From: an uncultured Eubacteriales bacterium
GTDB taxonomy: Bacteria > Bacillota > Clostridia > Oscillospirales > Acutalibacteraceae
Assembly (NCBI GenBank): GCA_934630515.1
Contig: CAKTVV010000007.1
Coordinates: 1-64,000, forward strand
Direction: 5' to 3'
DNA: 64,000 nt
Shown: one piece after another, positions 50,465 through 61,702 of the stretch
Position numbering within the stretch: the stretch's first letter is position 1
Layout: the number at the start of each line of letters is the position of its first letter
The notes under the pieces: generated by a model
Told to the model about the DNA's origin: nothing
What the model saw: only the letters and a program-made list of their open reading frames with translations
Databases searched by the model: none
Program-made: the position numbers and the translations under genes

Positions 50465-52084
50465 TCAGGCTCCGGTCCTGCCAAATTCCGACAGTTCCAG
50501 CTGCGGATTATGCTCGTTTGCCCAAGTGATGTTCCAACTATTGGTGAACAGCAGCAGCTTTCGTCCATGAAGATCCTGGATCCGGCGGGTATCAGAGGTC
50601 AGATTCAGCGTTTTAACATCCAGATCCTCATTTTCGATCCAGCGGATATACTGATACGGCAAATTCCGCATCCGAATATCTACGTTATACTCATTCTTCA
50701 GCCGATAGGTCAGCACTTCAAATTGCAGCACCCCCACCACGCCGACAATGACCTCTTCCATGCCGCCGCCCAGCTCCTGAAAGATCTGGATAGCGCCCTC
50801 CTGGGCGATCTGGGTGATGCCTTTGACAAACTGCTTCCGCTTCATGGTATCCACCTGCTCCACCAGGCAGAAATGCTCCGGCGCAAAGGTAGGAATCCCC
50901 TCGAAGAAAAATCGCTCTCCCCCGGAGCAGATGGTATCACCAATGGAAAACACGCCCGGGTCAAACACACCGATGATATCCCCCGCATATGCCTCGTCCA
51001 CGATCTCCCGGGATTCCGCCATCAGCTGCTGCGGCTGGCTTAGCCGCATGGGCTTGCTCCCTTGCATATGATAGACATCCATGCCCTTCTCAAATTTTCC
51101 GGAGCAGATACGCATAAATGCCACCCGATCCCGGTGAGCCTTATTCATGTTCGCCTGGATCTTAAATACAAACGCAGAAAAATTCTTGCCAAAGGGGTCA
51201 ATGTCCCCCTTATCAGAGCGGCGAGCCAGCGGCGAAGTAGTCATATTGAGAAACTCCTCCAAAAACGGCTCCACCCCGAAATTGGTCAGCGCCGAACCGA
51301 AAAACACCGGAGTCAGCGTTCCACCCCGCACAGCGTCCATGTCAAACTCATAGCCGGCACCGTCCAGCAGCTCCACATCCTCCTGCAATGTGCTGTACAG
51401 ATACTCACCCAGTCGCTCCTTCAGCTCCGCATCCTCCAGCGACAGCGCCGTAGCGCCCACCTCATACTGAGCGTTACTTTGATCGTCATTAGGGTTAAAA
51501 GCCAGTATCTGCTCTTTATTGCGGTCATAGACGCCTTTGAATTCCTTTCCGGAACCAACCGGCCAGTTCATCGGATAGGTGCGAATACCCAGCACCTGCT
51601 CGATCTCCTCCATCAGATCAAAGGGACTGCGCGCCTCCCGATCCATCTTATTGATAAAGGTGAAGATCGGGATATGGCGCAGCAAACAGACCTTGAACAG
51701 CTTGATCGTCTGCTTTTCCACGCCCTTGGAGGCATCGATCACCATGACGGCGCTGTCCGCCGCCATCAGCGTCCGGTAGGTATCCTCCGAAAAATCCTGG
51801 TGACCGGGTGTATCCAAAATATTGATGCAATAATCCCGGTAATTGAACTGCATCACCGAGGAGGTGACGGATATGCCTCGTTGCTTTTCGATCTCCATCC
51901 AGTCGGAAACAGCGTGGCGCATATTCTTCTTTCCCTTGACCATGCCCGCCTGCTGAATGGCGCCGCCGTACAGCAGGAATTTCTCCGTCAGGGTAGTTTT
52001 ACCCGCATCCGGGTGCGAAATAATTGCAAAAGTGCGCCGCCGCAGGATCTCCTCCCGGGTGGTACGAGGGGCGTTCTCATTCAT
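50465..52084 (-). CDS. prfC: Peptide chain release factor 3
   Basis: 539-residue translational GTPase that recycles RF1/RF2. G1 ISHPDAGKTTLTEKFLLYGG, G3 LDTPGHQDFSEDTYR and G4 FINKMDRE are clear; VGVVGVLQFEVLTYRLKNEY is the RF3-specific C-terminal region. Length is normal. ATG 52084. It has its own promoter about 130 bases upstream. Confidence 0.96.
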   Translation of the reverse strand: MNENAPRTTREEILRRRTFAIISHPDAGKTTLTEKFLLYGGAIQQAGMVKGKKNMRHAVSDWMEIEKQRGISVTSSVMQFNYRDYCINILDTPGHQDFSEDTYRTLMAADSAVMVIDASKGVEKQTIKLFKVCLLRHIPIFTFINKMDREARSPFDLMEEIEQVLGIRTYPMNWPVGSGKEFKGVYDRNKEQILAFNPNDDQSNAQYEVGATALSLEDAELKERLGEYLYSTLQEDVELLDGAGYEFDMDAVRGGTLTPVFFGSALTNFGVEPFLEEFLNMTTSPLARRSDKGDIDPFGKNFSAFVFKIQANMNKAHRDRVAFMRICSGKFEKGMDVYHMQGSKPMRLSQPQQLMAESREIVDEAYAGDIIGVFDPGVFSIGDTICSGGERFFFEGIPTFAPEHFCLVEQVDTMKRKQFVKGITQIAQEGAIQIFQELGGGMEEVIVGVVGVLQFEVLTYRLKNEYNVDIRMRNLPYQYIRWIENEDLDVKTLNLTSDTRRIQDLHGRKLLLFTNSWNITWANEHNPQLELSEFGRTGA

Positions 52085-52214
52085 AAGTGCTTTTGATCCT
52101 CCAAAAACCGGGCGGCTGTCCGGAGATAGCCGCCGTTCAAATTGTCAGTATTTTCACCAGTGCAGGAAACCACACAACGGCTGCCTGCAGCAGCGAAAAA
52201 AAACAAGCGGTGCT

Positions 52215-52243
52215 ATTATACCGCATTGCAGCCAAAAGTGCAA
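52215..52243 (-). promoter_or_regulatory. Probable prfC promoter
   Basis: Minus-strand TTGCAC (52238-52243), 17 bases, TATAAT (52215-52220). The 130-base leader to prfC contains inverted repeats (CGGGCGGCT...AGCCGCCG) of unknown role. The rest of 52085-52342 shows no gene. Confidence 0.65.
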
Positions 52244-52342
52244 CCCCGATTTTCCCGGTTCCTCAGCGCCCGGCTGCCCGGATAAGATCGCTGCGGAGGC
52301 TCCCCCCCGCAGCTCCCGGAAATCGTCCGTGTGTTTCCTCTA

Positions 52343-53122
52343 TCAGCCATGCAGATCGGTGCCGATGAAGCCCACCTCACGGAAATCCTCCATATTATGA
52401 CGGATAATATAGTCAATGTACGCAGCGGTCATCTTGGCGGTAAACAGATACCCCATCGGGTTCAGATGACCGTTTAGATAGTAGCGGCGGCGGAATTCCT
52501 CGTCATACTTGGGGCTGTACTTCAGCAGATCCAGCACATAGGTGTTGTCCGTCGCACCGGCCAGCTCGTACAAAAACCGCCGATGTCGCATGTCGATATG
52601 CTCCTCCGGCAGATCATCCTCGGTACGGGTGAAGGTCATCAGGAAAAACTTGGCCCGTGGCTGGATCTCCTTCAGTCGCTGCACGATCTGCGCATAGTAT
52701 CCGGCAAAGGTGGGCTTATTGTTGCGCCAATCCGCCCAGTCCACATCTGCAATGGAGCCAACCTCCTGCTTCTGCCCCAGCAGATCGTTGATGCCCAGCG
52801 CAATAATATACGCCTGTGCCGCATATTGGGGGTTCCAGAAGTCCTTCTGCTCCGCAAAGCTCTCGCAATACTCCTTGGCGGTCATACCGCCCCGTGAAAA
52901 GTTCCGCACCTCACTGCCGCACATCCGGGCGATAAACTGTCCCCAGGAAAACTCGAACATATCGTGGTAGCCCTTGCTGCCGTCGGCGCTGCGGGACTCA
53001 AATTCGCCGGAGGAGAGACTATCGCCTACGCATACGATCTTACGGAAGATCGCCGTATAGCCACCGTCCGGCGGCAAATAATCCAAGGGTTTTTCGTTCG
53101 GGTCGATTGCTGATAACTCCAT
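52343..53122 (-). CDS. SGNH/GDSL-family hydrolase
   Basis: 259-residue SGNH hydrolase. CVGDSLSSGEFES holds the catalytic Ser, NFSRGGMTAKE the Gly, ALGINDLLG the Asn and GHLNPMGYLFTAKM the His. Relatives remove acyl groups from sugars or act on small esters; no signal peptide is seen. It follows nagA by 27 bases on the same strand, so a sugar-related role is possible. The ribosome site is weak, and TATAAT-like sequence at the end of nagA may be a promoter. Confidence 0.83.
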   Translation of the reverse strand: MELSAIDPNEKPLDYLPPDGGYTAIFRKIVCVGDSLSSGEFESRSADGSKGYHDMFEFSWGQFIARMCGSEVRNFSRGGMTAKEYCESFAEQKDFWNPQYAAQAYIIALGINDLLGQKQEVGSIADVDWADWRNNKPTFAGYYAQIVQRLKEIQPRAKFFLMTFTRTEDDLPEEHIDMRHRRFLYELAGATDNTYVLDLLKYSPKYDEEFRRRYYLNGHLNPMGYLFTAKMTAAYIDYIIRHNMEDFREVGFIGTDLHG

Positions 53123-53149
53123 TAAAAACGCCTACTCTCTTATTATAGT

Positions 53150-54310
53150 TTATATTTTCTGCTGATTCATCCGGTCGTATACGATCTTTCCGCTCACGAT
53201 AGTCAGCACTACCCGGTTTTCGCCATCTACGACGGTGAGATTTGCCCGCTTTCCGGGGGTGATGGTCCCCAATTCGTCGCCCATACGAATGGCTTTCGCC
53301 GGATTTTCCGTCATGGAACGGACGATCTGCCGCCGGGGAATCCCATAGGAAAGCAAATTCCGATATTCCTGCTCCAAATTTGTGGTGGAGCCGGCGATGG
53401 TACCGTTTTCCAAATAGGCGACGCCGTCCCGCACCTCCACCGGCAGTCCGCCGGATACCATGCGTCCGTCCGCCGTGCCGGCAGCGCTCAGAGCGTCACT
53501 GATCACCACCGTGTGGGTCTCCCCCAGCTGACGGAATGCGATCCGTAATGCCGCCGGATGGATGTGCTTGCCATCGCAGATCAGCTCGGCATGAAGCTCC
53601 TCATACCGCTGCGCCAGATCAAAGGCAGCCCCCACCACACCGGGCTGCCGCTGGTTAAGACCGGTCATAGCGTTATACAGGTGGGTGACGTGGCGGCAGC
53701 CCGCCTCCACTGCCTGACACGCCTGCTCATAGGCAGCATCCGTATGCGCCATCGATACCGTCGTGTGGGGTGACACCTGCCGGATAAATTCCGCCCCGCC
53801 GGGCTGCTCCGGTGCGATATCCACCAGCCGCACAAATCCGCCGCAGGCCGCCTGCAGCCGGGCAAACTCCTCCGCATCCGGCGGACGCACAAAGGCGGGA
53901 TTCTGTCCGCCGATGCGGGCAGGTGCTATATACGGTCCCTCCATGTTGATTCCCACCGGGCAGGCGCCGGGGGCATCCGCCGCTCCGGCTCGGGCAGCGG
54001 CGAAGATCTCCGCCAGCTGTTCCGCCGGCAGCGTCATGGACGTGGGGCAGAACGCCGTGACACCATGCTGCGCCAGCCGCCGGGACATCGTATGAATGGA
54101 AGCGGGATCTGCATCACCGGTATCCGCCCCTCCATATCCATGAATGTGAATGTCCATCCATCCCGGCATCACAGTGCAGCCGGTCAGATCCAATCCCGGT
54201 GCCGCCGCATCCCGATCGGTCAATCCGGCGATCCGGTCGCCGTCGATGCACAGATCCAGCTCCCGCAGATCAAAATTTTCATCATAAACCACTGCATTTT
54301 TCAAACGCAT
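53150..54310 (-). CDS. nagA: N-acetylglucosamine-6-phosphate deacetylase
   Basis: 386-residue amidohydrolase giving glucosamine-6-P and acetate. MPGWMDIHIHGYGG holds the first metal ligands, GINMEGPYIAPARIGGQNP the Glu, HVTHLYNAMTGLNQRQPGVVGAA the later His ligands, and VISDALSAAG the catalytic Asp. ATG 54310 follows TAGGAGG. Probably transcribed apart from ftsH, given the hairpin between them. Confidence 0.93.
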   Translation of the reverse strand: MRLKNAVVYDENFDLRELDLCIDGDRIAGLTDRDAAAPGLDLTGCTVMPGWMDIHIHGYGGADTGDADPASIHTMSRRLAQHGVTAFCPTSMTLPAEQLAEIFAAARAGAADAPGACPVGINMEGPYIAPARIGGQNPAFVRPPDAEEFARLQAACGGFVRLVDIAPEQPGGAEFIRQVSPHTTVSMAHTDAAYEQACQAVEAGCRHVTHLYNAMTGLNQRQPGVVGAAFDLAQRYEELHAELICDGKHIHPAALRIAFRQLGETHTVVISDALSAAGTADGRMVSGGLPVEVRDGVAYLENGTIAGSTTNLEQEYRNLLSYGIPRRQIVRSMTENPAKAIRMGDELGTITPGKRANLTVVDGENRVVLTIVSGKIVYDRMNQQKI

Positions 54311-54335
54311 GGGTATTTTCCTCCTACACGGTACA

Positions 54336-54374
54336 AACGGACAGCCGTTGGCGCAAAGCCAGCAGCTGTCCGTT
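54336..54374 (-). terminator. Possible ftsH terminator
   Basis: AACGGACAGC / GCTGTCCGTT stem with a 19-base loop, directly after ftsH on the minus strand. The following sequence (TGTACC) has little T, so it may be only an attenuating hairpin. Confidence 0.45.
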
Positions 54375-54381
54375 GGTTTGA

Positions 54382-56349
<1,968 letters not shown>

Positions 56350-56376
56350 GCTTTTCACTCCTTACCGATAGAAGTA

Positions 56377-57768
56377 TCACGGCAGACAGCAATAGGATGG
56401 CTCGTCCAGCCATTCCCATACAAGAAAATGTCTGGAAGCATCGGTCAACCGCACTCGATCCGCACAGGTGATCCCGGGCAGCAGCACAATTCCGGCGCTG
56501 TCGCACAGGAGCGGAAACCGTTCCCGCTGCTGTGCCGGCAATCGAATCTCCTGCATCAGCCGCCGCACGGACTTCCCTACCCCTCGACCTGCCGGGTACA
56601 GCCGGTCACCCGGCAGACGAACCCGTACGCTCAGATCGCTTTGTATTCTATCATAATCCACAGCGGATTTGAAGAACATTCTATGAACATTTCTTGCCAT
56701 TTCCGTGTCCTCCGTGTTCACCGGACGGACACAAAAGCGCCTTCCGCACCAAACACCGGCATACGGCAACGTGGTGAGCGCCAAGGACTCCGGCAGCGGC
56801 GCAGAATCTGTTGCCGTCGGCTCGATCCGGAGCACCCCCGCCGCCGCCGTTAACCGCCAGCCACCGGGCAGACACACGGCGCCGCTGCCACGCTCCAGCA
56901 TCCGGCGACATTCTCCAAAATGCCGCCGCTCCATCGAGCGGCAGCCATATTCCAGCAGCGCCTGCTGCAGCATACGATAACCGATGGCTGCAGGAGCCGC
57001 CAGCAGCCGACGCCCGTCCACTCCGTCAGACATACGGCACTCTGCCAGCCTCTCCGCTGCCTGTTGAGCCAGATACTGCTCGTCCTCGGCAGCACTATCC
57101 GCCAAACGCAGCAGCGCCTGCTCCACAGCGGGGTTTTGCTGCCGCATCAGGGGCAGCAGCTGCCGCCGCACAGCATTGCGGGTATACTGTATATCGTCAT
57201 TGGTGCTGTCCTTCACATACGGAACAGAAAAACGGCAACAGTAATCCTCGATCTCAGCCCGGGTACAAGAGAGCAGCGGACGCACCAGCCTGCCACGCTG
57301 CGCCGGAATGCCGGTCAAGCCAGCCATTCCGCAGCCACGCAGCAAATGCAGCAGCACCGTCTCCGCCCGATCCGAGGCCGTGTGTGCCGTGGCGATCCGA
57401 TCCGCCTGCCACACCGCCGCTACATGCTCAAATACCGCATACCGCACCAGCCGTCCGGCTTCTTCCACTCCTAAACGTTCCCGTCCGGCGATCTCCGGCA
57501 CATTTGCCCGCACCAGAAACAGCGGTATGTGCCATTCCCGGCACATCTGCGTCACAAACGCTGCATCCCGGTCAGCCTCTGCTCCCCGGATACCGTGGTG
57601 AACATGCACCACCGCCAGCGTAAGCTCTGCTTGCTGCCAGCGGTGCAGCAGCGACAGCAGCGCCATAGAATCGGCACCGCCGGAAACCGCCGTCAGCACC
57701 CGCTCGTGGGGTGCGATCAACGCATTTTCGTCTGTAAAGGCATATACCTTTCCAATAATAGCATCCAT
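56377..57768 (-). CDS. tilS: tRNA(Ile)-lysidine synthase
   Basis: 463-residue PP-loop ATPase that makes lysidine at position 34 of tRNA-Ile(CAU). AVSGGADSMALL is the PP-loop; HHGIRGAEADRDAAFV, IATAHTASDRAETVLLHLLRG and RPLLSCTRAEIEDYC follow. The C-terminal domain is present. Its ATG lies two bases after the dnaB stop. The tilS-ftsH order is conserved in Firmicutes. Confidence 0.95.
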   Translation of the reverse strand: MDAIIGKVYAFTDENALIAPHERVLTAVSGGADSMALLSLLHRWQQAELTLAVVHVHHGIRGAEADRDAAFVTQMCREWHIPLFLVRANVPEIAGRERLGVEEAGRLVRYAVFEHVAAVWQADRIATAHTASDRAETVLLHLLRGCGMAGLTGIPAQRGRLVRPLLSCTRAEIEDYCCRFSVPYVKDSTNDDIQYTRNAVRRQLLPLMRQQNPAVEQALLRLADSAAEDEQYLAQQAAERLAECRMSDGVDGRRLLAAPAAIGYRMLQQALLEYGCRSMERRHFGECRRMLERGSGAVCLPGGWRLTAAAGVLRIEPTATDSAPLPESLALTTLPYAGVWCGRRFCVRPVNTEDTEMARNVHRMFFKSAVDYDRIQSDLSVRVRLPGDRLYPAGRGVGKSVRRLMQEIRLPAQQRERFPLLCDSAGIVLLPGITCADRVRLTDASRHFLVWEWLDEPSYCCLP

Positions 57769-57770
57769 GC

Positions 57771-59153
57771 TTATTCCGCCCGCTTGACGGTATCCAGCGC
57801 CGTAAACTGGGTAAACTCGCCGCTCCAGGACACCGGAACATCCGCCAACTCGCCGTGACGGTTTTTTGCCACAATAATTTCCGAGGTATCCGGAGCCGGA
57901 GCGCCATCCTCTTGATTTTGAGGTGCGTTGCGGTCATTTTTATAATAATTGCTGCGATATAGGAACAGCACCTGATCGGCATCCTGCTCAATCGAACCGG
58001 ATTCACGCAGATCCGCCAAATTAGGCTTATGGCTGGTGCCGTTTTTCTCCGTACCACGGGACAACTGGGCGCACACCATCACCGGGACATTCAGTTCCTT
58101 TGCCATGATCTTCAGGCTACGGGTAATCTCACTGACCTCCTGCACACGGTTATCGATCCGCCGGGCTGTGTGCATCAGCTGGAGATAGTCCACCACCACA
58201 AAGCCCAGATCCTTCACCCGGCGCAGGCGTGCCTTCATCTCGGTCACCGTAATGCTGGCGGTATCGTCCAACAGGATCGGCGCCTGACACAGCGAGCTGG
58301 ATGCCGCCGAAATGCGTCCCCATTCCTCTGCCGTCAGATTCCCCACCCGCAGCTTTTTGCTGGAGACCCGAGCCTCCGAGGACAGCAGACGGTTCACCAT
58401 CTGCTCCCGGGACATCTCCAGATTAAAGAACGCCACCGTACGCTTCTGCACCACCGCCACGTTGCGTGCCACATTCAGAGCAAAGCTGGTCTTACCCATA
58501 CCGGGGCGGGCGCCGACGATGATCAGATCCGAGCGGTTCAGGCCGCTGGTTACTGCATCCAGCGTCGATATTCCGGTCGGGATCCCCACATACTGACTGC
58601 GATCCTCCGAGGTGAGCTTCTTGAACATCTCATAGTTGCTCGCCAGCACCTCCCGGATATGCATCAGCCCACCGGTCTGTCGCCCCTGCCGGATCTCAAA
58701 GATCTTCTGCTCCGCCGAATCCAGCAGCACCGGCGCTTCGGTCGACGGGTCCATCGCCTCGTCGATGATCTCCCGGGAGGCCTTGATCAGCCGCCGGGCA
58801 TCGTACTTCTCCAGAATGATCTTGACATAGTTCTGCAAATTCGACAGAAACGGCACCATATTCGCCAATTTCAATAAGTACGCTTTTCCGTCCTCCGTGG
58901 AAAAGTAACCGTTGGACTTCAGCGCCTCCAGCACGGTGACAAAGTCGATGGTCTGGTTTTTGTTGAGCTTATCCAGCATGACCTCATAGATCAGCTGATG
59001 CTCCGGAAGATAAAACTCCTCCTTATGCAGCCGATCCGCCAGCTGGTTGATACTGTCGGGATCCACCAGTACGGCGCCCAGCACCGACTGCTCCGCCTCC
59101 AGACTGTAGGGCAAGCCCAGCCCGTCATTCACCTGTTCTTTTTTCTCCGCCAT
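57771..59153 (-). CDS. dnaB: Replicative DNA helicase DnaB
   Basis: 460-residue RecA-fold helicase. N-terminal domain LPYSLEAEQSVLGAVLVDPDSI, Walker A IVGARPGMGKTSFALN, Walker B-type LGFVVVDYLQLM and DLRESGSIEQDADQVLFLYR are diagnostic. It follows rplI, as in many Firmicutes. Confidence 0.96.
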   Translation of the reverse strand: MAEKKEQVNDGLGLPYSLEAEQSVLGAVLVDPDSINQLADRLHKEEFYLPEHQLIYEVMLDKLNKNQTIDFVTVLEALKSNGYFSTEDGKAYLLKLANMVPFLSNLQNYVKIILEKYDARRLIKASREIIDEAMDPSTEAPVLLDSAEQKIFEIRQGRQTGGLMHIREVLASNYEMFKKLTSEDRSQYVGIPTGISTLDAVTSGLNRSDLIIVGARPGMGKTSFALNVARNVAVVQKRTVAFFNLEMSREQMVNRLLSSEARVSSKKLRVGNLTAEEWGRISAASSSLCQAPILLDDTASITVTEMKARLRRVKDLGFVVVDYLQLMHTARRIDNRVQEVSEITRSLKIMAKELNVPVMVCAQLSRGTEKNGTSHKPNLADLRESGSIEQDADQVLFLYRSNYYKNDRNAPQNQEDGAPAPDTSEIIVAKNRHGELADVPVSWSGEFTQFTALDTVKRAE

Positions 59154-59204
59154 TGGCTGAACGTCCTTTCCAGCGTGTTTTGTTGCGGTAAGCCGTAATC
59201 CGCT

Positions 59205-59645
59205 TTATTCGGTCACCATAACGGTGATCTGCGCCGTTACACCCGCCAGCAGCTTGATCTGCGCCGGATAGCCGCCGAACGCCTTAATATCGTCCATGAC
59301 GATCTTTCTCTTATCCACATCCAGCTGGAACTGCTCCTTCAGCGCCGCAGCCACCTCCTTGGTCGTCACCGAGCCGAACAGCCGTCCGGCGGAGCCCGCC
59401 TTGGCATGGACGGTCACCGTCTTGCCCTTGAGCGCTTCGGCAGTTGAGACCGCCGTCTCCTTTTCCACCTTTGCATGATAGCGGGCGGCATCCTCCCGGC
59501 TGCGCAGCTCGCTCATCGCCTGGGCATCCGCCGGCATCGCCAGATCCCGGGGAAACAGAAAATTCCGGGCATAGCCGTCGGACACATTCACCAGTTCTCC
59601 GGTCTTGCCCTGCCCTTTGACGTCTTTTTTCAAAATCACTTTCAT
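59205..59645 (-). CDS. rplI: 50S ribosomal protein L9
   Basis: 146-residue L9. MKVILKKDVKGQGKTGELVNV and YARNFLFPRDLAMPA make the N-terminal domain with its linking helix; GRLFGSVTTKEVA opens the C-terminal domain. ATG 59645 follows GGAGGG. It lies 31 bases after gdpP. Confidence 0.97.
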   Translation of the reverse strand: MKVILKKDVKGQGKTGELVNVSDGYARNFLFPRDLAMPADAQAMSELRSREDAARYHAKVEKETAVSTAEALKGKTVTVHAKAGSAGRLFGSVTTKEVAAALKEQFQLDVDKRKIVMDDIKAFGGYPAQIKLLAGVTAQITVMVTE

Positions 59646-59676
59646 TGCCAAACCCTCCTTCGGTTTGATACACAAG

Positions 59677-61650
59677 TTAGTTTTCCGGGATCTCCCGGTT
59701 CTGACGGGTGTACAGCTCGATCTGCTCCCGCAGCTTCAGCTCCACCTGACGCACCGACAGCTCCCGAAATTGCGCCGCTGCCATCGTCATATGACCGCCT
59801 CCGCCCAGCGCCTCCATGATGACCTGCACATTGCAGCCGCCATAGGAGCGGGCGGACACATTTACGTCCCTTCCCATGCGGCAGACCACAAAGGAAGCGG
59901 TCACGCCCCGAATCGACAGCATATCGTCCGCCGCCTGTGCCGCTGCCGCCCGGTATTGGGAGAAGTCCTCCTCGGATACGGCGATCGCCATGCCTTGGAA
60001 CATCCCCGCCGCCGCCACCAGATCGCATTTACGGCGGTAGGTCTCCAGGCTGTCTGCGAACATCCGCTTGACCGATACGGTATCCGCCCCACGCCGGCGC
60101 AGATACGCCGCCGCCTCAAAGGTACGGGAGCCGGTACGCAGCACAAAGCTGCGGGTATCCAGCATGATCCCGGCGAGCAGCGCCTCTGCCTCCGGTGCGG
60201 CGATCAGTCCATCGCCCATGTATTGCAGCAGCTCCGTTACCAGCTCGCTGGCAGAGGAGGAAGAGGCTTCCTGATATTCCAGCGCCGCATTGGTGATATG
60301 ATCCACCATCTTGCGATGATGGTCGATGATCGCAACCTTATGCGCCGCCCGGTACAGCTCCCCGCTATCCAGCAGGGATTCGCTGTGGGTGTCGGTGATA
60401 ATCAGCAGCGACTGCTCAGACAGCCAATCCATCGCCTCCTCCGGCTCCAGAAACAGGTCTCCCTGTCCGGCATCCTCGTAGACACGGATCAGCTCCCCCG
60501 CCATAGTCGCCCGGTGGCGCACCGCCACATAGGCATCCTTCCCCAACCGACGGATCGCCAGCGCCAGCGCCGTGCAGCTGCCGAGACTATCCAGATCCGA
60601 CAGACGGTGTCCCATCAGGATCACCCGGTCGGAGCTGAGGATCAGCTCCCGCAGCGCCTGCGCCACAATGCGGGTGCGCACCTTCGTGCGCCGCTCCACG
60701 CCCCGGGATCGTCCTCCGTAAAAATCAAATCCGTTTGCCGTTTTTACCGCCGCCTGATCGCCGCCCCTGGCCAGCGCCATCTCCAGCGCCCGGCGGGCGG
60801 TGCGTTCTCCCTCCAGTAGCGTCTTGCCCTGCCCCACGCCGATAGACAGGGTGATCCCGGCAGGCGCATTATCCAACCCCTGCCGCACCTGATCCAAGAT
60901 CGGAAACCGGGCCTTTGTCATCTCCGTCAGCCAACGGTTCTCGGTCACGGCGATCAGCCGCTCCGGAGACAGCTTACGGAGAATACCGCCGTTACCGGCG
61001 ATCCAGTCATCCAGCGCAGTCTCGATCTGTCCGGCAATGCGGGCCCGGTCGCTGTCCCGCAGCTCCCGGGTCACCTCCTCCAGATTGTCAATGCAGATCA
61101 GCAGCACCACCGGGCGGGTCGCCCGATATTCCGCCGCCACCTCTTTCAGCGCCGTGGTATCGCAGAAATACAGCACATAGGTGCCGGTCACATCGCCGGG
61201 TATCCGGTTCACATAGGCGGTCAGCTGCTGACTGCCCCGCCGGACATCCAGACAGGTCTTTTTCTCCAGCTCTCCGACTGTCAGACCGGAAAACAGCTCC
61301 GATAGCCCGGCGCCCTCACGCTCGATCCCATCGAGGATATCCTGAAGAAACGAATCATTATAGTATACCAGCTCTCCGGCGGCGGAAAATGCCGCCGCCG
61401 GCATAGGAAAGGACTCCAGCAGCGTCTGCTGCCGGGGATCCAGTGCCGCCGTAAACAGCTCCAGCGTGCGGCGGCCACGGCGCAGACTGACCGCCCGCAG
61501 CACCAGCAGCCCCGCCAAAAGCAGAGTTGCCAGCACCGCACCGATCAGCGCCAGCCACGGGGCTGTCCGCCACAGGCACAGGCAGGCTCCGTACAGCAAC
61601 AAAAACACGCTGCCCAACAGCCAGAAAAACAGGCGTTTTGGTTTTTTCAT
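59677..61650 (-). CDS. gdpP: GdpP-type cyclic-di-AMP phosphodiesterase
   Basis: 657 residues. Two membrane segments at the N-terminus (FFWLLGSVFLLLYGACLCL and LALIGAVLATLLLAGLLVL), a PAS-like domain, a degenerate GGDEF domain (LSIGVGQG) and a DHH/DHHA1 phosphatase with MGHRLSDLDSLGS, IITDTH, IIDHHRK and GGGGHMTMAA. These match GdpP, which breaks down cyclic di-AMP. ATG 61650 follows GAGGAGGTG. The gdpP-rplI-dnaB order is conserved. Confidence 0.93.
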   Translation of the reverse strand: MKKPKRLFFWLLGSVFLLLYGACLCLWRTAPWLALIGAVLATLLLAGLLVLRAVSLRRGRRTLELFTAALDPRQQTLLESFPMPAAAFSAAGELVYYNDSFLQDILDGIEREGAGLSELFSGLTVGELEKKTCLDVRRGSQQLTAYVNRIPGDVTGTYVLYFCDTTALKEVAAEYRATRPVVLLICIDNLEEVTRELRDSDRARIAGQIETALDDWIAGNGGILRKLSPERLIAVTENRWLTEMTKARFPILDQVRQGLDNAPAGITLSIGVGQGKTLLEGERTARRALEMALARGGDQAAVKTANGFDFYGGRSRGVERRTKVRTRIVAQALRELILSSDRVILMGHRLSDLDSLGSCTALALAIRRLGKDAYVAVRHRATMAGELIRVYEDAGQGDLFLEPEEAMDWLSEQSLLIITDTHSESLLDSGELYRAAHKVAIIDHHRKMVDHITNAALEYQEASSSSASELVTELLQYMGDGLIAAPEAEALLAGIMLDTRSFVLRTGSRTFEAAAYLRRRGADTVSVKRMFADSLETYRRKCDLVAAAGMFQGMAIAVSEEDFSQYRAAAAQAADDMLSIRGVTASFVVCRMGRDVNVSARSYGGCNVQVIMEALGGGGHMTMAAAQFRELSVRQVELKLREQIELYTRQNREIPEN

Positions 61651-61681
61651 CGGTCACACCTCCTCAGGTGTCTAACCGGGC

Positions 61682-61702
61682 GATCCCATTTCCGATGGGA
61701 TC
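61682..61702 (-). other. Hairpin between rnj and gdpP
   Basis: GATCCCAT / ATGGGATC with a five-base loop overlaps the rnj stop codon. There is no T tract on the minus strand, so it is more likely a processing or translation-related stem than a terminator. Confidence 0.4.
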